Assembly (NCBI RefSeq): GCF_002909375.1
Contig: NZ_PPXD01000020.1
Location: 174,239-238,238, forward strand
Direction: 5' to 3'
Length of the DNA: 64,000 nt
Origin: Cryobacterium zongtaii
GTDB lineage: Bacteria; Actinomycetota; Actinomycetes; Actinomycetales; Microbacteriaceae
The position numbers and the translations under genes were made by a program. Below, in pieces: positions 36,249 to 45,148 of this stretch (within the stretch, counting starts at the first letter, position 1; each line of letters opens with the position of its first letter). Under the pieces are notes generated by a model, which saw only the letters and a program-made list of their open reading frames with translations, made no database searches and had not been told where the DNA came from.

Positions 36249-36740
36249 TCAACGCTTCTTTCCCCCAACACCTGGCACGGCTGTGACTTGTTTCATCCAG
36301 GACGCGATCTGGCTTTCGTCGAGGTCGTCCACGGACTCGAGTTCCACACCCCGCGTGGATTTCCCCATCCCCACCGGTGTCACCGGCGGGGCTGGTTCGA
36401 GCGCTGCGCCATTGACGAACATGACCTTAACGTCCCCAGCGAAGCCGCCGCAGCTGAAGCACCACCCGTCGCCGACGCCGTAGTACGCCATGCCCCACTT
36501 CACGGAGCGCTGGAGGTTGGGCAGTGTCTTGGCTGCAAGTGCGTCGACTGCTTCGGCGATGCCGCGCTGCGGCTGCGGCAGGCTGGCAATGTAGGCAAAG
36601 ACCGGTTTGTCACCGACCGCAGCCTTAGCGGGGCTTGCCCGGCCGGACATGGCTTCCGGTAGAGTCCAGGCGGCGTCACCCTCGGCCGAGGCTTTAGTCG
36701 GATTCTGGACTTCGCTCTTCCCAATCTCTTTGCTGTCCAT
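36249..36740 (-). CDS. DUF1801 (YdhG-like) protein
   Basis: A protein of 163 residues; the start at MDSKEIG (36740) was chosen because the longer frame (to 36869) begins with an Arg-rich leader overlapping the VOC gene on the other strand. The DUF1801 fold is recognised from FAYIASLPQPQRGIAEAVDA, LQRSVKWGMAYYGVG and a C-terminal SWMKQV. Members are small fraataxin-like proteins sometimes called iron chaperones; function is mostly unknown. Its 5' end faces the 5' end of the VOC gene, about 74 bases apart, so the promoters lie back to back. Confidence 0.8.
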   Translation of the reverse strand: MDSKEIGKSEVQNPTKASAEGDAAWTLPEAMSGRASPAKAAVGDKPVFAYIASLPQPQRGIAEAVDALAAKTLPNLQRSVKWGMAYYGVGDGWCFSCGGFAGDVKVMFVNGAALEPAPPVTPVGMGKSTRGVELESVDDLDESQIASWMKQVTAVPGVGGKKR

Positions 36741-36814
36741 GGCAGGATGGTAGCCCTTCCCCTGTCTCGGATGACGCGATTGCCTGCACCCGATTTTCGG
36801 CGCAAGATGATCGG

Positions 36815-37585
36815 ATGACCGGCGAACGGACCTACCCGGTGCTGCCGTGCGCCGATCTGGACGACGCACTCGATTTCTATACCGCGCTTGGTTTCACCGT
36901 CACCTTCCACCAACGACGCCCCTACCCCTGCGCGGTGGTGGAGCTGGACGACATAGCGATCCACCTGTTCGCCATGGACGGCTTCGACCCGGCGACCTCG
37001 TACGGCAGCGCCATCATCACCGTCGCAGAACCCGGTGAGCGCCACGAGGCGTTCAAAGCCGGGCTACGGGAACGATTCGGCAAGGTCCCGATTAAGGGCA
37101 TCCCGCGCCTACTCCCCCCGCGGCGGAAAGCCGGTACCGCGACCGGGTTCTCGGTCGTAGATGTCGGCGGTAACTGGCTCCGGTTCTACCGGCATGGATC
37201 CTCCGAGGACGACCCGGCAGAGCGGCGTTCCGGTTTCCTCCGGGTGATCGACGTCGCCGCCCGGCAGGGCGACTCGCGCGGCGACGACGCCCAGGCGATC
37301 GCCGTCCTAGACGCCGGGCTTGCCCGATACCCCGACGCGCCGCCAATCGAGGTGTTCGAGGCGCTACTTTACCGCGCGGAACTCAGAGGGCGAACGGGAG
37401 CGGACCCGGCTCCCGACCTGGCCATCGCAAGCGCGCTGCTCGCCGAGCATCAGCTCGGCGCGGATGCAGAGCGGGCGCTGACACTCGCGGTCGAGGCGGA
37501 ACTCACGACAGAACAACAGAACGAGATGGGCAAGTCGGGCGAAGACGCGAGCGGGCCCAACGAGAATGACAGCCCCTTAGTATGA
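36815..37585 (+). CDS. VOC family (glyoxalase/bleomycin-resistance-like) protein
   Basis: A 256-residue protein whose first ~125 residues form a vicinal-oxygen-chelate domain: VLPCADLDDALDFYTALGFT, then a substrate region and VDVGGNWLRFYRH at the end, with Glu and His ligands partly visible (VVELDDIAIHLF). After it comes a helical extension (ARQGDSRGDDAQAIAVLDAG) that looks like a degenerate TPR pair. Actinobacterial members of this layout exist but have no assigned substrate. It is the last gene before the hairpin repeats and integrase. Confidence 0.82.
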   Translation: MTGERTYPVLPCADLDDALDFYTALGFTVTFHQRRPYPCAVVELDDIAIHLFAMDGFDPATSYGSAIITVAEPGERHEAFKAGLRERFGKVPIKGIPRLLPPRRKAGTATGFSVVDVGGNWLRFYRHGSSEDDPAERRSGFLRVIDVAARQGDSRGDDAQAIAVLDAGLARYPDAPPIEVFEALLYRAELRGRTGADPAPDLAIASALLAEHQLGADAERALTLAVEAELTTEQQNEMGKSGEDASGPNENDSPLV

Positions 37586-37680
37586 CCGCCAAGGAAGTCA
37601 CGGGCGTTTTTCCGCTTTCGAGGATGGAACGATTGAAAACGCTGGATCCTCGGCGCAAAATGGAAGGTAGATCCTAGAAA

Positions 37681-37999
37681 GCCTGCACGTTGCATCGACG
37701 ACCTGATTCTCGGGCTTTCGGTAAAACTCCAGATGGGACGGTGGAGCCACCGTGGCACAACCGTGATCGGTGGTCATCTCTCGCCAACGCCAGTCGATGA
37801 GTGCGGCGGTCCGAGGCGAGGATTCCCCACGGAAGGGCAAAACCCCAGATGGCACGGTGCCGCCGCGGTGGCGGCACCGTGACAAGTTGGCATCCAATGC
37901 GAACGTCCGGTCAGGATGGCTGCGGCGATCGGGTCGCAGATTCTCTTCCAATAGGTAAAAGACCAGATGGCACGGTGCTGCCGCATCGGCAGCACCGTG
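37681..37999. repeat. Three ~117-bp repeats with long hairpins, decayed integrase 3' ends
   Basis: CCAGATGG-ACGGTG occurs at about 37729, 37845 and 37963, 116 and 118 bp apart, each followed by a hairpin. The second has a perfect 12-bp stem (37853-37864 with 37870-37881), the third a perfect 13-bp stem (37971-37983 with 37987-37999), and the first a shorter one (ACGGTGG/CCACCGT, 37738-37753). The third begins one base after the integrase stop. On the minus strand, the sequence before hairpins 1 and 2 resembles the integrase 3' end: ACCGCCGCACTCATCGACTG parallels the codons for TAALLD. The rest of 37586-37730 holds no gene. Confidence 0.75.
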
Positions 38000-38000
38000 C

Positions 38001-39188
38001 TCAGTCTTCATCCTTCGGGAACGCCCGGTCGAGAAGCGCGGCGGTGGCCGGATTCACCAGTTCGCTGCGTTGGATGTAGTGCATCACCGTGACCCTGGTG
38101 TCGGTGTGGCCGAGCAGCTCCGCGGCGAGTTCGATGCTGGCGTTGGTGTTGACCGCGGTGGCGACGGTGCGGCGGAACATGTGCGGGGTCACCCCGTTGA
38201 TGCCGGCTCCCTCGAGCACCTGTCGTAGTTGCCTGCGCACGTTCGCCGTGGTCAGCGGGGTGCCGTCCCGGGATTGAAAGAGCAGGTCATCCAGGCCCAT
38301 GCTCCCGACCTTGGCGAGCCGCCGGCGGACCGCATCGGAGGTGAAGGTGGGGATGGCGACAACGCGGGTGGACTTGGCGGTCTTGGGGTGGTCCTGCCGG
38401 AAGGTCTGCTCCCCCTTGCGGCTGACGATGGTGCCGGCCAGGCGGATGGACGGCACGGGGCTGGTGATGTCGACGTCCCGGCGGCGGATGGCCAGGACCT
38501 CGCCGATTCGGGCTGAGGTGCCGAGCATGACCTCGATGATGGCGCCGAGCTGGCCGTCGGGTTTGGGGCCTGACGTGTGATTGACGGCGCTCTCCCACTG
38601 CGCGATCGCGGCGCGGATCACGTTGACCTCGGGGGCCATGAGCGCGGCGGGGACGTGCGGCTCGCGGTGCAGGCGGGAGACGTGGTCCATCGGGTTCCGC
38701 GGCAGGACTTCGTGCCGCACCGCCAGTTCCAGGGCGAGCCGCAGCACCACCCGGGCCTGTTTGGCGCGATTGTAGGAGATCTTCGCGAGCTGTTTGATGA
38801 ACTTGTCGCACCGGGCCACACCGATCTCCCGCAGCGCCAGGTGGTCGAAGGCGGGTGAGACGAGTGTGCGCATGTTGCGCTCGTAGAGGTTGCGGGTGGT
38901 CCGGGAGATCCGGTCCTCCAGGTCGATGTCCTCCAGCCAGTAGGTCACTAGGTCGCTGAACAGGCTGTCCGGGGTGAGCGACGTGTCGGCGGGTTGGAAC
39001 AGGTCCCGGTCGGCGATCTTGGTCTTTAGTGCGCGTTCGGCGGTCTTGGCGGTGGCGCCGCTGGCCTGGACCAGACGCGCGTGGCCGTCCCAGTCTCGAT
39101 AGCGGGTCCGTGCCGCGAATCGGCCGGACGGTAGCTTGCGGGTGGTGATGTCGCCGAAGGTGCCGATGGTCAACCGTTGCCGGGGCAT
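38001..39188 (-). CDS. Tyrosine recombinase / integrase
   Basis: A 395-residue site-specific recombinase of the phage/ICE type. Catalytic residues: Arg in TSARIGEVLAIRR, His and Arg in TPHMFRRTVATAV, His in LLGHTDTRV and the nucleophilic Tyr in VMHYIQR. The N-terminal part has an arm-binding domain and a SAM-like core-binding domain (about residues 75-160). It starts 6 bases after the xis-like gene's stop. In AICE-type elements att lies just past the int 3' end, so the hairpin there may be part of the recombination site; alternatively tRNA-Pro is the target. Confidence 0.93.
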   Translation of the reverse strand: MPRQRLTIGTFGDITTRKLPSGRFAARTRYRDWDGHARLVQASGATAKTAERALKTKIADRDLFQPADTSLTPDSLFSDLVTYWLEDIDLEDRISRTTRNLYERNMRTLVSPAFDHLALREIGVARCDKFIKQLAKISYNRAKQARVVLRLALELAVRHEVLPRNPMDHVSRLHREPHVPAALMAPEVNVIRAAIAQWESAVNHTSGPKPDGQLGAIIEVMLGTSARIGEVLAIRRRDVDITSPVPSIRLAGTIVSRKGEQTFRQDHPKTAKSTRVVAIPTFTSDAVRRRLAKVGSMGLDDLLFQSRDGTPLTTANVRRQLRQVLEGAGINGVTPHMFRRTVATAVNTNASIELAAELLGHTDTRVTVMHYIQRSELVNPATAALLDRAFPKDED

Positions 39189-39194
39189 CTCAGC

Positions 39195-39449
39195 TCACCG
39201 CCGATCGTGGCGCCTGGGCTCGCTGGTGGGTTCGCGCTGTTGGGCGATCCAGTCCCGCACATCGGAGATCGCGAACTTGAGATGCTTGCCGAACCGGTAG
39301 GCGGCGGGGCCTTTGCCGTGCACCCGCCAGTCGTAGACGGTGGAGATCGGGATGCCCAGATAGGCCGCCAGCTCGGCAACGTCCAGCAGGGGCTCCAGGC
39401 CCCAGTCGTCGGTGGGAGAAGAGGTTGAGTTCTCGTTGTGAATGCTCAT
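39195..39449 (-). CDS. Excisionase-like helix-turn-helix protein
   Basis: An 84-residue DNA-binding protein with a MerR-type helix-turn-helix (LLDVAELAAYLGIPISTVYD) and a wing (WRVHGKGPAAYRFGKH), the usual layout of Xis/AlpA-like proteins. It lies directly upstream of the integrase with a 6-base gap, so both are likely translated from one message. It probably directs the recombinase toward excision. Confidence 0.85.
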   Translation of the reverse strand: MSIHNENSTSSPTDDWGLEPLLDVAELAAYLGIPISTVYDWRVHGKGPAAYRFGKHLKFAISDVRDWIAQQREPTSEPRRHDRR

Positions 39450-39596
39450 ACCCAGAAGGTGTGCCGGGCGATCCCGGACGATCGGGAGGAACCGAAACCG
39501 ACCTCAGCGCCCCGCACGACAGGGCCGGCAAAGCGGCGGAAATGGGCTGAAAGTGATGACGTAGTGATGACACAATCAAATCTCTTAACCAAAAAA

Positions 39597-39624
39597 GTCC
39601 CGGAAACCCTTGAGTTTCCGGGAC
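39597..39624 (-). terminator. Terminator of tRNA-Pro
   Basis: A perfect 11-bp stem (GTCCCGGAAAC with GTTTCCGGGAC, loop CCTTGA) lies 6 bases downstream of the tRNA 3' end. On the minus strand it is followed by CTTTTTTGG, a run of six T. This is a good Rho-independent terminator. On the far side TGATGAC occurs twice (39554-39570), a spacing similar to the GATGACC pair in repeat B. Confidence 0.85.
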
Positions 39625-39630
39625 ATTTGG

Positions 39631-39704
39631 TCGGGCTGACAGGATTTGAACCTGCGACCCCCTGACCCCCAGTCAGGTGCGCTACCAAGCTGCGCTACAG
39701 CCCG
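39631..39704 (-). tRNA. tRNA-Pro (GGG anticodon)
   Basis: Full cloverleaf on the minus strand: acceptor CGGGCTG pairs with CAGCCCG, discriminator A; the D-arm contains AGCTTGG; anticodon stem CCTGA/TCAGG with loop CTGGGGG, anticodon GGG; T-arm GCAGG-TTCAAAT-CCTGT. No CCA is encoded. tRNA-Pro genes are common integration targets for actinobacterial elements. From 39705 to 40031 (upstream of the tRNA and of the next gene) I see only likely promoter sequence and no gene. Confidence 0.96.
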
Positions 39705-40031
39705 CCGTGCCCGACAGATTCCCGTATGGGCATCCACCGGAGGCAACTCGAATAGCTTACCGCGTCGGCGGAGTGCTCGCGTTCACTTTTGAGGTGTATC
39801 TGGGCGCGGGATGCTCGGAAATGCGGTTGACAATGTTGCAGAGCGACGTAGTGTCTACCGGAGACAGGGCACCGGATCTCAACAGGCTCGATCAGCGGGT
39901 GGGATCGGTCCGCGGGTGGGCTCGATCAGCGGACGCGGCGACGATTCCCTGCTCACACATAGGTTGTCCATAGGAATGGTGCGTAGCGTGACGCGAGGTC
40001 GTCACCGGCCGCTCATACAACGAAGGAAGTT

Positions 40032-40490
40032 ATGTCCCAGAACAGCTCACGTCCCCTGTCCAAGTTCAATCTCGTCTTGGCACTGCTGTGGCTGGTCGAC
40101 GTGGTCGTGACCGCCGCGGGGTACCTGATCCTGACCTCCTCCAACGCCACCCAGGCCGAGTTCTACACGTCGCAGTCCTCGGACTACGTGGCGTACTTCT
40201 CCGCCCAGTCCGGCAGCGGTCTCGGTGCCACCCTGATCGGCACCGGCATCCTGGGCTTCATCATCACCCTCGCGGCCATGGTCGTGTCCCGGTCAATCGC
40301 CAAGAACGCCGTCGTGGCGCCTGCGGTTATCGATGACGAGCCGGACTTCGACTTTGATGAGACCGACTTCGACACCGACGAGAAGACTGCCGTGACGACG
40401 CCGGCTGCTGCCGCGCCGACCGTTGTGGCTCCCACCGCCAACACCACCTCGGGCGACGAGCCCACCGACGAGCCCAAGACCGCTCGCTAG
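40032..40490 (+). CDS. Small membrane protein with acidic tail
   Basis: A 152-residue protein of unknown function with two membrane helices, FNLVLALLWLVDVVVTAAGY (about residues 12-31) and GATLIGTGILGFIITLAAMV (about 64-83). A cytoplasmic tail follows with DFDFDETDFDTDE and an Ala/Thr/Pro-rich end, probably disordered. GAAGGAAG lies 3 nt upstream of the ATG. Similar two-helix proteins with acidic tails occur in Microbacteriaceae; no role is known to me. A strong terminator follows. Confidence 0.72.
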   Translation: MSQNSSRPLSKFNLVLALLWLVDVVVTAAGYLILTSSNATQAEFYTSQSSDYVAYFSAQSGSGLGATLIGTGILGFIITLAAMVVSRSIAKNAVVAPAVIDDEPDFDFDETDFDTDEKTAVTTPAAAAPTVVAPTANTTSGDEPTDEPKTAR

Positions 40491-40520
40491 CTCCTCCGCG
40501 CGGAAGCGCTGACGTGGGAA

Positions 40521-40555
40521 TGCCCGGGGCGGTGCCCTAACCACCGCCCCGGGCA
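40521..40555 (+). terminator. Strong hairpin terminator
   Basis: TGCCCGGGGCGGTG pairs perfectly with CACCGCCCCGGGCA (14 bp, loop CCCTAAC), 30 bases after the small membrane protein. T-richness follows weakly (TATCTATGTTT). It lies between converging genes and may serve both the plus-strand gene and the minus-strand GH18 gene. Confidence 0.8.
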
Positions 40556-40591
40556 TATCTATGTTTGGGCCTCCCCCGCCCAAAAAACTTG

Positions 40592-42202
40592 CTAGGAAAG
40601 AGCTTCGAGGAGCTTCTGCACCTCGGCGTCGGGCAGCACGGACCACGGTGAACCGTCCGGGTCCGCGGCCGCGGCATCCGGGCTCTCGCCCTGATTCCAC
40701 CATTTACTCTCGTAGGGAACCCCATCGAAGAGGATCAGGGCGCCCTTCTCGTAGATGGCGGTGCCGTCCCAGGTGGGGTACGTGCCGGCGGGCAGGGTGG
40801 GCTTGGGGATCGGGGTCTCCCCCGGCATCACCGGGCCGATCAGCACCCAGGGTGTCTCCCACTCGTTGAGCACCGGGTTGTCGGGCAGGTCACCGCGCGT
40901 CCACCACTTGGTCTGGTAGACGTTCTTGTGCCAGACCACCTTGGTGCCCTCGAGGTAGGAGGATTCCTCCGCCCAGATCGAGTACGGGCTGGTGTCGGGG
41001 TCGTCGACGATCGACGCGATCTCCTTGGCCTCGTCGGTGGTCACCGACGCCGCCGCGTGAACGGGGCGGCCGGTGAAGCCCTTGCCCAGCACGTCCACGA
41101 ACTTCTCATCGCCCTGGTCGATGCCGCTGCAAGAGTCCGACACCCGGGTGAGGTCGGCGTAGTTCGATCCGCAGGTGGTGTCCCGGTTGAGCGACCACAA
41201 CGACATCCGGCCGATCTTCTGTTCCCGCGCGAACGTGTTCACGGCGCGAGCGTCGTCGAGGTCGAAGACCTCGTCGGGCACGTCGTTCTGACCGGCCATG
41301 GGCGTCATGCCGATCTTCGACCACACCGTGGCATCCGTCAGCTCGGTACCGGCCCGGCTGTACAGGGTGCTGATCTGACGGTGCGCGGCCGTGACGGCGC
41401 GAATGGATGCCTCGGCCATGGTCTCGCCGGCGTCCTTGCTGCTGCCGTAGTCCATGGTCATCAGGTTCACCCCGGCCAGGTCTACCTTGGCGTCGAGCAT
41501 GGCGGTGACCGCGTCGGTGCCGTCTTCGGTGAGGCCGAAGGTGCCCACAGGCAGGGTCAGCCACACCGCAAGGTCCTCGCCGTCGGAGCGGCGGTCGGCC
41601 TGCAGGTCGGCGAGCGCGGTGGCCCGGCGTTTGGCCGCCGCACTGTCGGTGAGGTTGTCACCCTCGAGATCGAGGTCAATGGTGGTCACGTCGTACCGAT
41701 CGAGCACCGCGGCGTAGGCGGCGGTGAGCTTCTTGGTGTCGGTGCAGCCGGTGCCCAGTTCGGTGTTGAGCAGGCCGCCGAAGGAGACGATGACCTGACC
41801 GTCGAGCTGGGTCACCCGGGCCAGGCGGCGATCGAGGTCCAGCTCGTCCGCAGCCTCGTCGAGGGTGAAATAGGTGCCCCAGCTGGGCGTGCAAGGCTCC
41901 TCGGCGTCAGCAACGATGAATGAGAGCACCACGTCGCTGCCGGCCTGGTCGGCCGACGCCTCGAAGTCGTAGGTGGGGGTGGCGGTCACGTCGACGTAGC
42001 CGGCGAACCAGGGGTCGTAGGCCTCGGCGGCCTGCGCCGAACCCCACCACTGCCAGCCGAGGTAACCGCCGCTGGACAACGCCACGACGAGCACGACGCC
42101 GAGCAGCACCCGTACCACCGAGAGACGGCGGTGCGGCGCATCGACCGCGGAGATGGTCGCGCGGGCGGCGGGCACCGGTGTGCCAGGGTCTACGGCGCTC
42201 AT
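40592..42202 (-). CDS. GH18 chitinase-like protein with two carbohydrate-binding modules
   Basis: A 536-residue protein: cytoplasmic tail, one N-terminal membrane helix (LLGVVLVVALSSGGYLGWQW, about 33-52), a GH18 domain outside, then two small modules. The GH18 catalytic motif TTIDLDLE ends in the acid/base Glu at residue 180. The two C-terminal modules look like CBM5/12: VYQTKWWTRGDLP (about residue 425) and PYESKWWNQGESP (about 505), with paired Trp. The probable substrate is chitin-like or other GlcNAc polymer. Its start overlaps the stop of the GT2 gene upstream by 4 bases, so the two are translationally coupled. Confidence 0.9.
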   Translation of the reverse strand: MSAVDPGTPVPAARATISAVDAPHRRLSVVRVLLGVVLVVALSSGGYLGWQWWGSAQAAEAYDPWFAGYVDVTATPTYDFEASADQAGSDVVLSFIVADAEEPCTPSWGTYFTLDEAADELDLDRRLARVTQLDGQVIVSFGGLLNTELGTGCTDTKKLTAAYAAVLDRYDVTTIDLDLEGDNLTDSAAAKRRATALADLQADRRSDGEDLAVWLTLPVGTFGLTEDGTDAVTAMLDAKVDLAGVNLMTMDYGSSKDAGETMAEASIRAVTAAHRQISTLYSRAGTELTDATVWSKIGMTPMAGQNDVPDEVFDLDDARAVNTFAREQKIGRMSLWSLNRDTTCGSNYADLTRVSDSCSGIDQGDEKFVDVLGKGFTGRPVHAAASVTTDEAKEIASIVDDPDTSPYSIWAEESSYLEGTKVVWHKNVYQTKWWTRGDLPDNPVLNEWETPWVLIGPVMPGETPIPKPTLPAGTYPTWDGTAIYEKGALILFDGVPYESKWWNQGESPDAAAADPDGSPWSVLPDAEVQKLLEALS

Positions 42203-44523
42203 TTGAGTGCTCCCTGCTTGGCGCGCTTGGACGCGGGCTGGTTCACGAACGGTCCGGTGATCACTTCGACGTCGCTGGGCAGTTCGCCGACAGCGTGGCC
42301 GTGATAGATCACCGCCCGCCAGTCCAAAACGGGCTCCAGCGGTTGCGGCGCCTCGGCGGCGACACTACGTCGGGGGGCGCGTTCGACGAACATCCACTGG
42401 GTCAAGCCCAGCCAGACATCCACGATCGAGTTCCAGAGACCGATGTAGGCAACAATCGCGAAGATGGCCAGCAGAGCGTTAAACCCGGCGAACAAGGCGT
42501 TGCCCCAGTTCCCTTGCGACACATCCCGCCACAGTGTGAGCGCGGAGAACGCGACGATCACGTACGGCACCGCCACGAACAGCAGCGGGGCGGCCGTACG
42601 GTTGCGCACCTTGGGGGTGCGGGCAAACGGAATCTTCTTGCTTGTCACGGCCTGCTGCATCGACTTGAGCACGCCTGCGAGGTTCACCGGCAGCAGGATC
42701 AGGTTGAAGCCGTAGATGCGCAGGATGTCGCTGAACTTGTAACCGCACGAGCGGAGGTCGCTGCCCATCGCGAGGAAATACGGCACAGCGGCGAGGACCA
42801 CGACGGGGCTGAGCAGCCTACTGTCGTACGGGTAGGCCAGCAGGAAGATCAGGCCGAAGCTGGACCAGGCGATGCTGGCCATGTAGTTCACCCGTAGCGC
42901 CAGTTCGATCACGCTGATCGGATGCCCCTGGCGGCGGCGCTCGCGCAGCTGGCGCCAGAGCTTGGGCAGGATCAGCAGTCCGCCGTTGGCCCAGCGGCGA
43001 CGCTGCACGATGAGAGAACCGAAGTCGGGCGGGGTGGCGCTGTAGCTGAGTCGCTCGGGGTAGTTCGTCAGCGACCAGCCATGGGTGCCCAGGTCGATGC
43101 TCGACTCGGTGTCCTCGATCACGGTACGGTCCTGCACGTAGCGGCGAACCTCGAAGCCACCCACGGTTTCCACCTCGACGACGTCCTCCAGGGCTACCTT
43201 GCGGATCACGGCATTGGCGCCCACCCAGAAAGTGGCGCCGTAATGCGAGAGACCCTGGTGCAGGATGTGCTGGATATCGGTGGAGGCACCGGCGAGCCGC
43301 TCAATGCGGGTGGGGGCGCCGCGGAACGACGAATACGGCGTCTGGGTGACAGCGACCTTGGCGTTGGCGGGCTGCTCGAGGAAGTAGACCAGGCGCAGGC
43401 AGTAGTCCCGCAGCAACAGCGAGTCGGCGTCGAGAGTGAGCAGGTACTCGGAGTCGCGCACCACATAGTTCGCCGGCGCATCGTCGGCGACCGGGCGCAG
43501 GATGGTGCCGTCCGGCCCCTCCTCGCGCTGGAATCGGCGACCCATCAGACCGATGTACGCGTTGAGGTTCATCGCCTTGTTGGCCTCGTGTGACAACGAC
43601 GAAAACAGTTTGCGCTCGAAGGTGTCCAGCTCGGCGGAGAAGGTCCAGAGCAACCGGCGGTGCAGCTCCAGCATCCGGGCGGCGCTCGGGGCGGTGCCCT
43701 CCCGCGCGGCCGCGGTCAGCGCCGCGCCGGTGAGGGAGAGTTCCGCGGCAAGGCCACCGAGCACCTGCTCCACGAAGAAAGTATCGACGTGGTCATCGAT
43801 GGTCTCGGCGGAAGCCATCGCCTGCAACCAGCGGGCAGCCCACTGGTAGCTGTCGGCAAGGCGTTGCACGGCACGTTGCGTGGGCTGTTCGTCGTCAGTC
43901 AATTCGATCTCGCAGATCAAGAGCTCTTCAGCGAACCGGTTCTTCGGTACCGCCAGGGCCAGTTCGATGTCCCGGGCGATGCTGCGGGAGGACCGCAGCT
44001 GGGCGGCGACGGCCGGGTCGGTCGGGTGCGGCGGGTCGTCAAGCAGCAGCACGATGCGCAGATCGGGATACTCCTGCAACGCGGCCGACCACAGAGTTGC
44101 CCGCACCACACCGTATTCCTCGCTGTAAGAGGGCACCAGCACGGTAAGTGAGCCCTGGTGGTTGGCGAAGTGGCCGTCGAGTTCGGCACGGGGTACCCGC
44201 ACGTGGTCGCGGAACCGTTGCAGTGCACCCTGCCGAGCTACCAGGTACAGCAGCGCGGAGAAGGTGAGGAAGGTCACCACGATCACGTAGGAGACGGCCT
44301 CGGTGGTGAACCGAAAGCTCTCGGCGCCGTGGTTGAGGAACTGGCGCAGGATCGTGTAGATGACGTACGCGAGCCAAGCCAGCACAGTGCTGATGATGGC
44401 GAGTCGACCCCAGATGATTTTGGCGTCGCTGGGGATGTCGTGAACGGTGGGAAGGGGCTGGGTGCTGCGTTCGGCGCCGAGTTGGCGTTTGCGGGCAGGC
44501 GAAGCGAGGGACTTCGAGGGCAC
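42199..44523 (-). CDS. Processive GT2 glycosyltransferase (BcsA/HasA-like membrane synthase)
   Basis: A multi-spanning synthase of 774 residues that would polymerise sugars and move them out. Start 44523 is a GTG with AAGGAT 8 nt upstream; the frame is open to 44949 but that part has no coding character and lacks a site. N-terminal helices (IISTVLAWLAYVIYTILRQF) precede the GT domain: SLTVLVPSYSEE, LLTLDADSLL (DxD), VIEDTESS (ED) and QRRRW (Q-x-x-RW), the set for processive GT2 enzymes. About five helices follow. There is no PilZ domain. Coupled to the GH18 gene. Confidence 0.9.
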   Translation of the reverse strand: MPSKSLASPARKRQLGAERSTQPLPTVHDIPSDAKIIWGRLAIISTVLAWLAYVIYTILRQFLNHGAESFRFTTEAVSYVIVVTFLTFSALLYLVARQGALQRFRDHVRVPRAELDGHFANHQGSLTVLVPSYSEEYGVVRATLWSAALQEYPDLRIVLLLDDPPHPTDPAVAAQLRSSRSIARDIELALAVPKNRFAEELLICEIELTDDEQPTQRAVQRLADSYQWAARWLQAMASAETIDDHVDTFFVEQVLGGLAAELSLTGAALTAAAREGTAPSAARMLELHRRLLWTFSAELDTFERKLFSSLSHEANKAMNLNAYIGLMGRRFQREEGPDGTILRPVADDAPANYVVRDSEYLLTLDADSLLLRDYCLRLVYFLEQPANAKVAVTQTPYSSFRGAPTRIERLAGASTDIQHILHQGLSHYGATFWVGANAVIRKVALEDVVEVETVGGFEVRRYVQDRTVIEDTESSIDLGTHGWSLTNYPERLSYSATPPDFGSLIVQRRRWANGGLLILPKLWRQLRERRRQGHPISVIELALRVNYMASIAWSSFGLIFLLAYPYDSRLLSPVVVLAAVPYFLAMGSDLRSCGYKFSDILRIYGFNLILLPVNLAGVLKSMQQAVTSKKIPFARTPKVRNRTAAPLLFVAVPYVIVAFSALTLWRDVSQGNWGNALFAGFNALLAIFAIVAYIGLWNSIVDVWLGLTQWMFVERAPRRSVAAEAPQPLEPVLDWRAVIYHGHAVGELPSDVEVITGPFVNQPASKRAKQGALK

Positions 44524-45148
44524 AGTGAATTCATCCTTGGAATAGGGCCAGGGATCTCGCTGGATCAGCGGTCGAGAGTTCGGGTTCTCGTTTAGACCAG
44601 GTGTCAACGAAATGCAGGGACACGGAAATGTCGGAAGGGCTACGTGGTGCACCCAGCGCCGCTCTAGGAAGCGGACGGCTGAGGGGGAACAGGAAGCTCG
44701 AGAGGCCGCAAGCTGGCGAGTCTTCCGCAGGTTTCGGGGCCGGCGGATGCTGCGGATGATGCGGTCGAACCTGGGCGTGAGCCCGAAGTTCTGAGTCACG
44801 TCGAAGTGGAGCACGCAGGTGTGGATGACGGGCCGGATGAGGCTCGTTGACTTGGTGATGCCGGTGGAACCGGGTGGGTTCTGCCAGCACTTAGAACCTA
44901 AGACAATTTCACGAGTGCAGGAAACCCCCTCGTTTGGGGGCACCTTCAACCTCAGCTTGCGGGTTCAGGTAACCATTTCCGCGCCAGCTCTGGGATCAGC
45001 TCGCTCTAGTTGCGCTGTCCTTGGGCAGCCCTTGAGCAAAGCTTGCGCCAACCGTGCGTCGATTCCGCGGCACGAAAGAGCCGCGTGCCGGCATCCGAAG
45101 ATGGCGGCACACGGCCTGATCGAACCTGCCGGTGAGCCGGCGGTCGGG
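44524..45148. other. Gap upstream of the GT2 gene
   Basis: A 625-base stretch without convincing gene. It should contain the promoter of the GT2/GH18 pair. A small hairpin (CCCCC-TCGTTT-GGGGG, 44925-44940) is the only clear structure. Open frames here give unnatural protein compositions. Near the right edge a short GCCGG/CCGGC-type hairpin after der may close that operon. Confidence 0.6.

Noticed and set aside
37731..37999. Regular hairpin repeats as a mini CRISPR or plain terminators
   Set aside because: Only three units, spacers are related to each other and to the integrase 3' end, and no T-runs follow the stems.
44524..44949. N-terminal extension of the GT2 synthase
   Set aside because: Composition is unlike protein, no ribosome binding site at the first ATG, while GTG 44523 has one at proper spacing.
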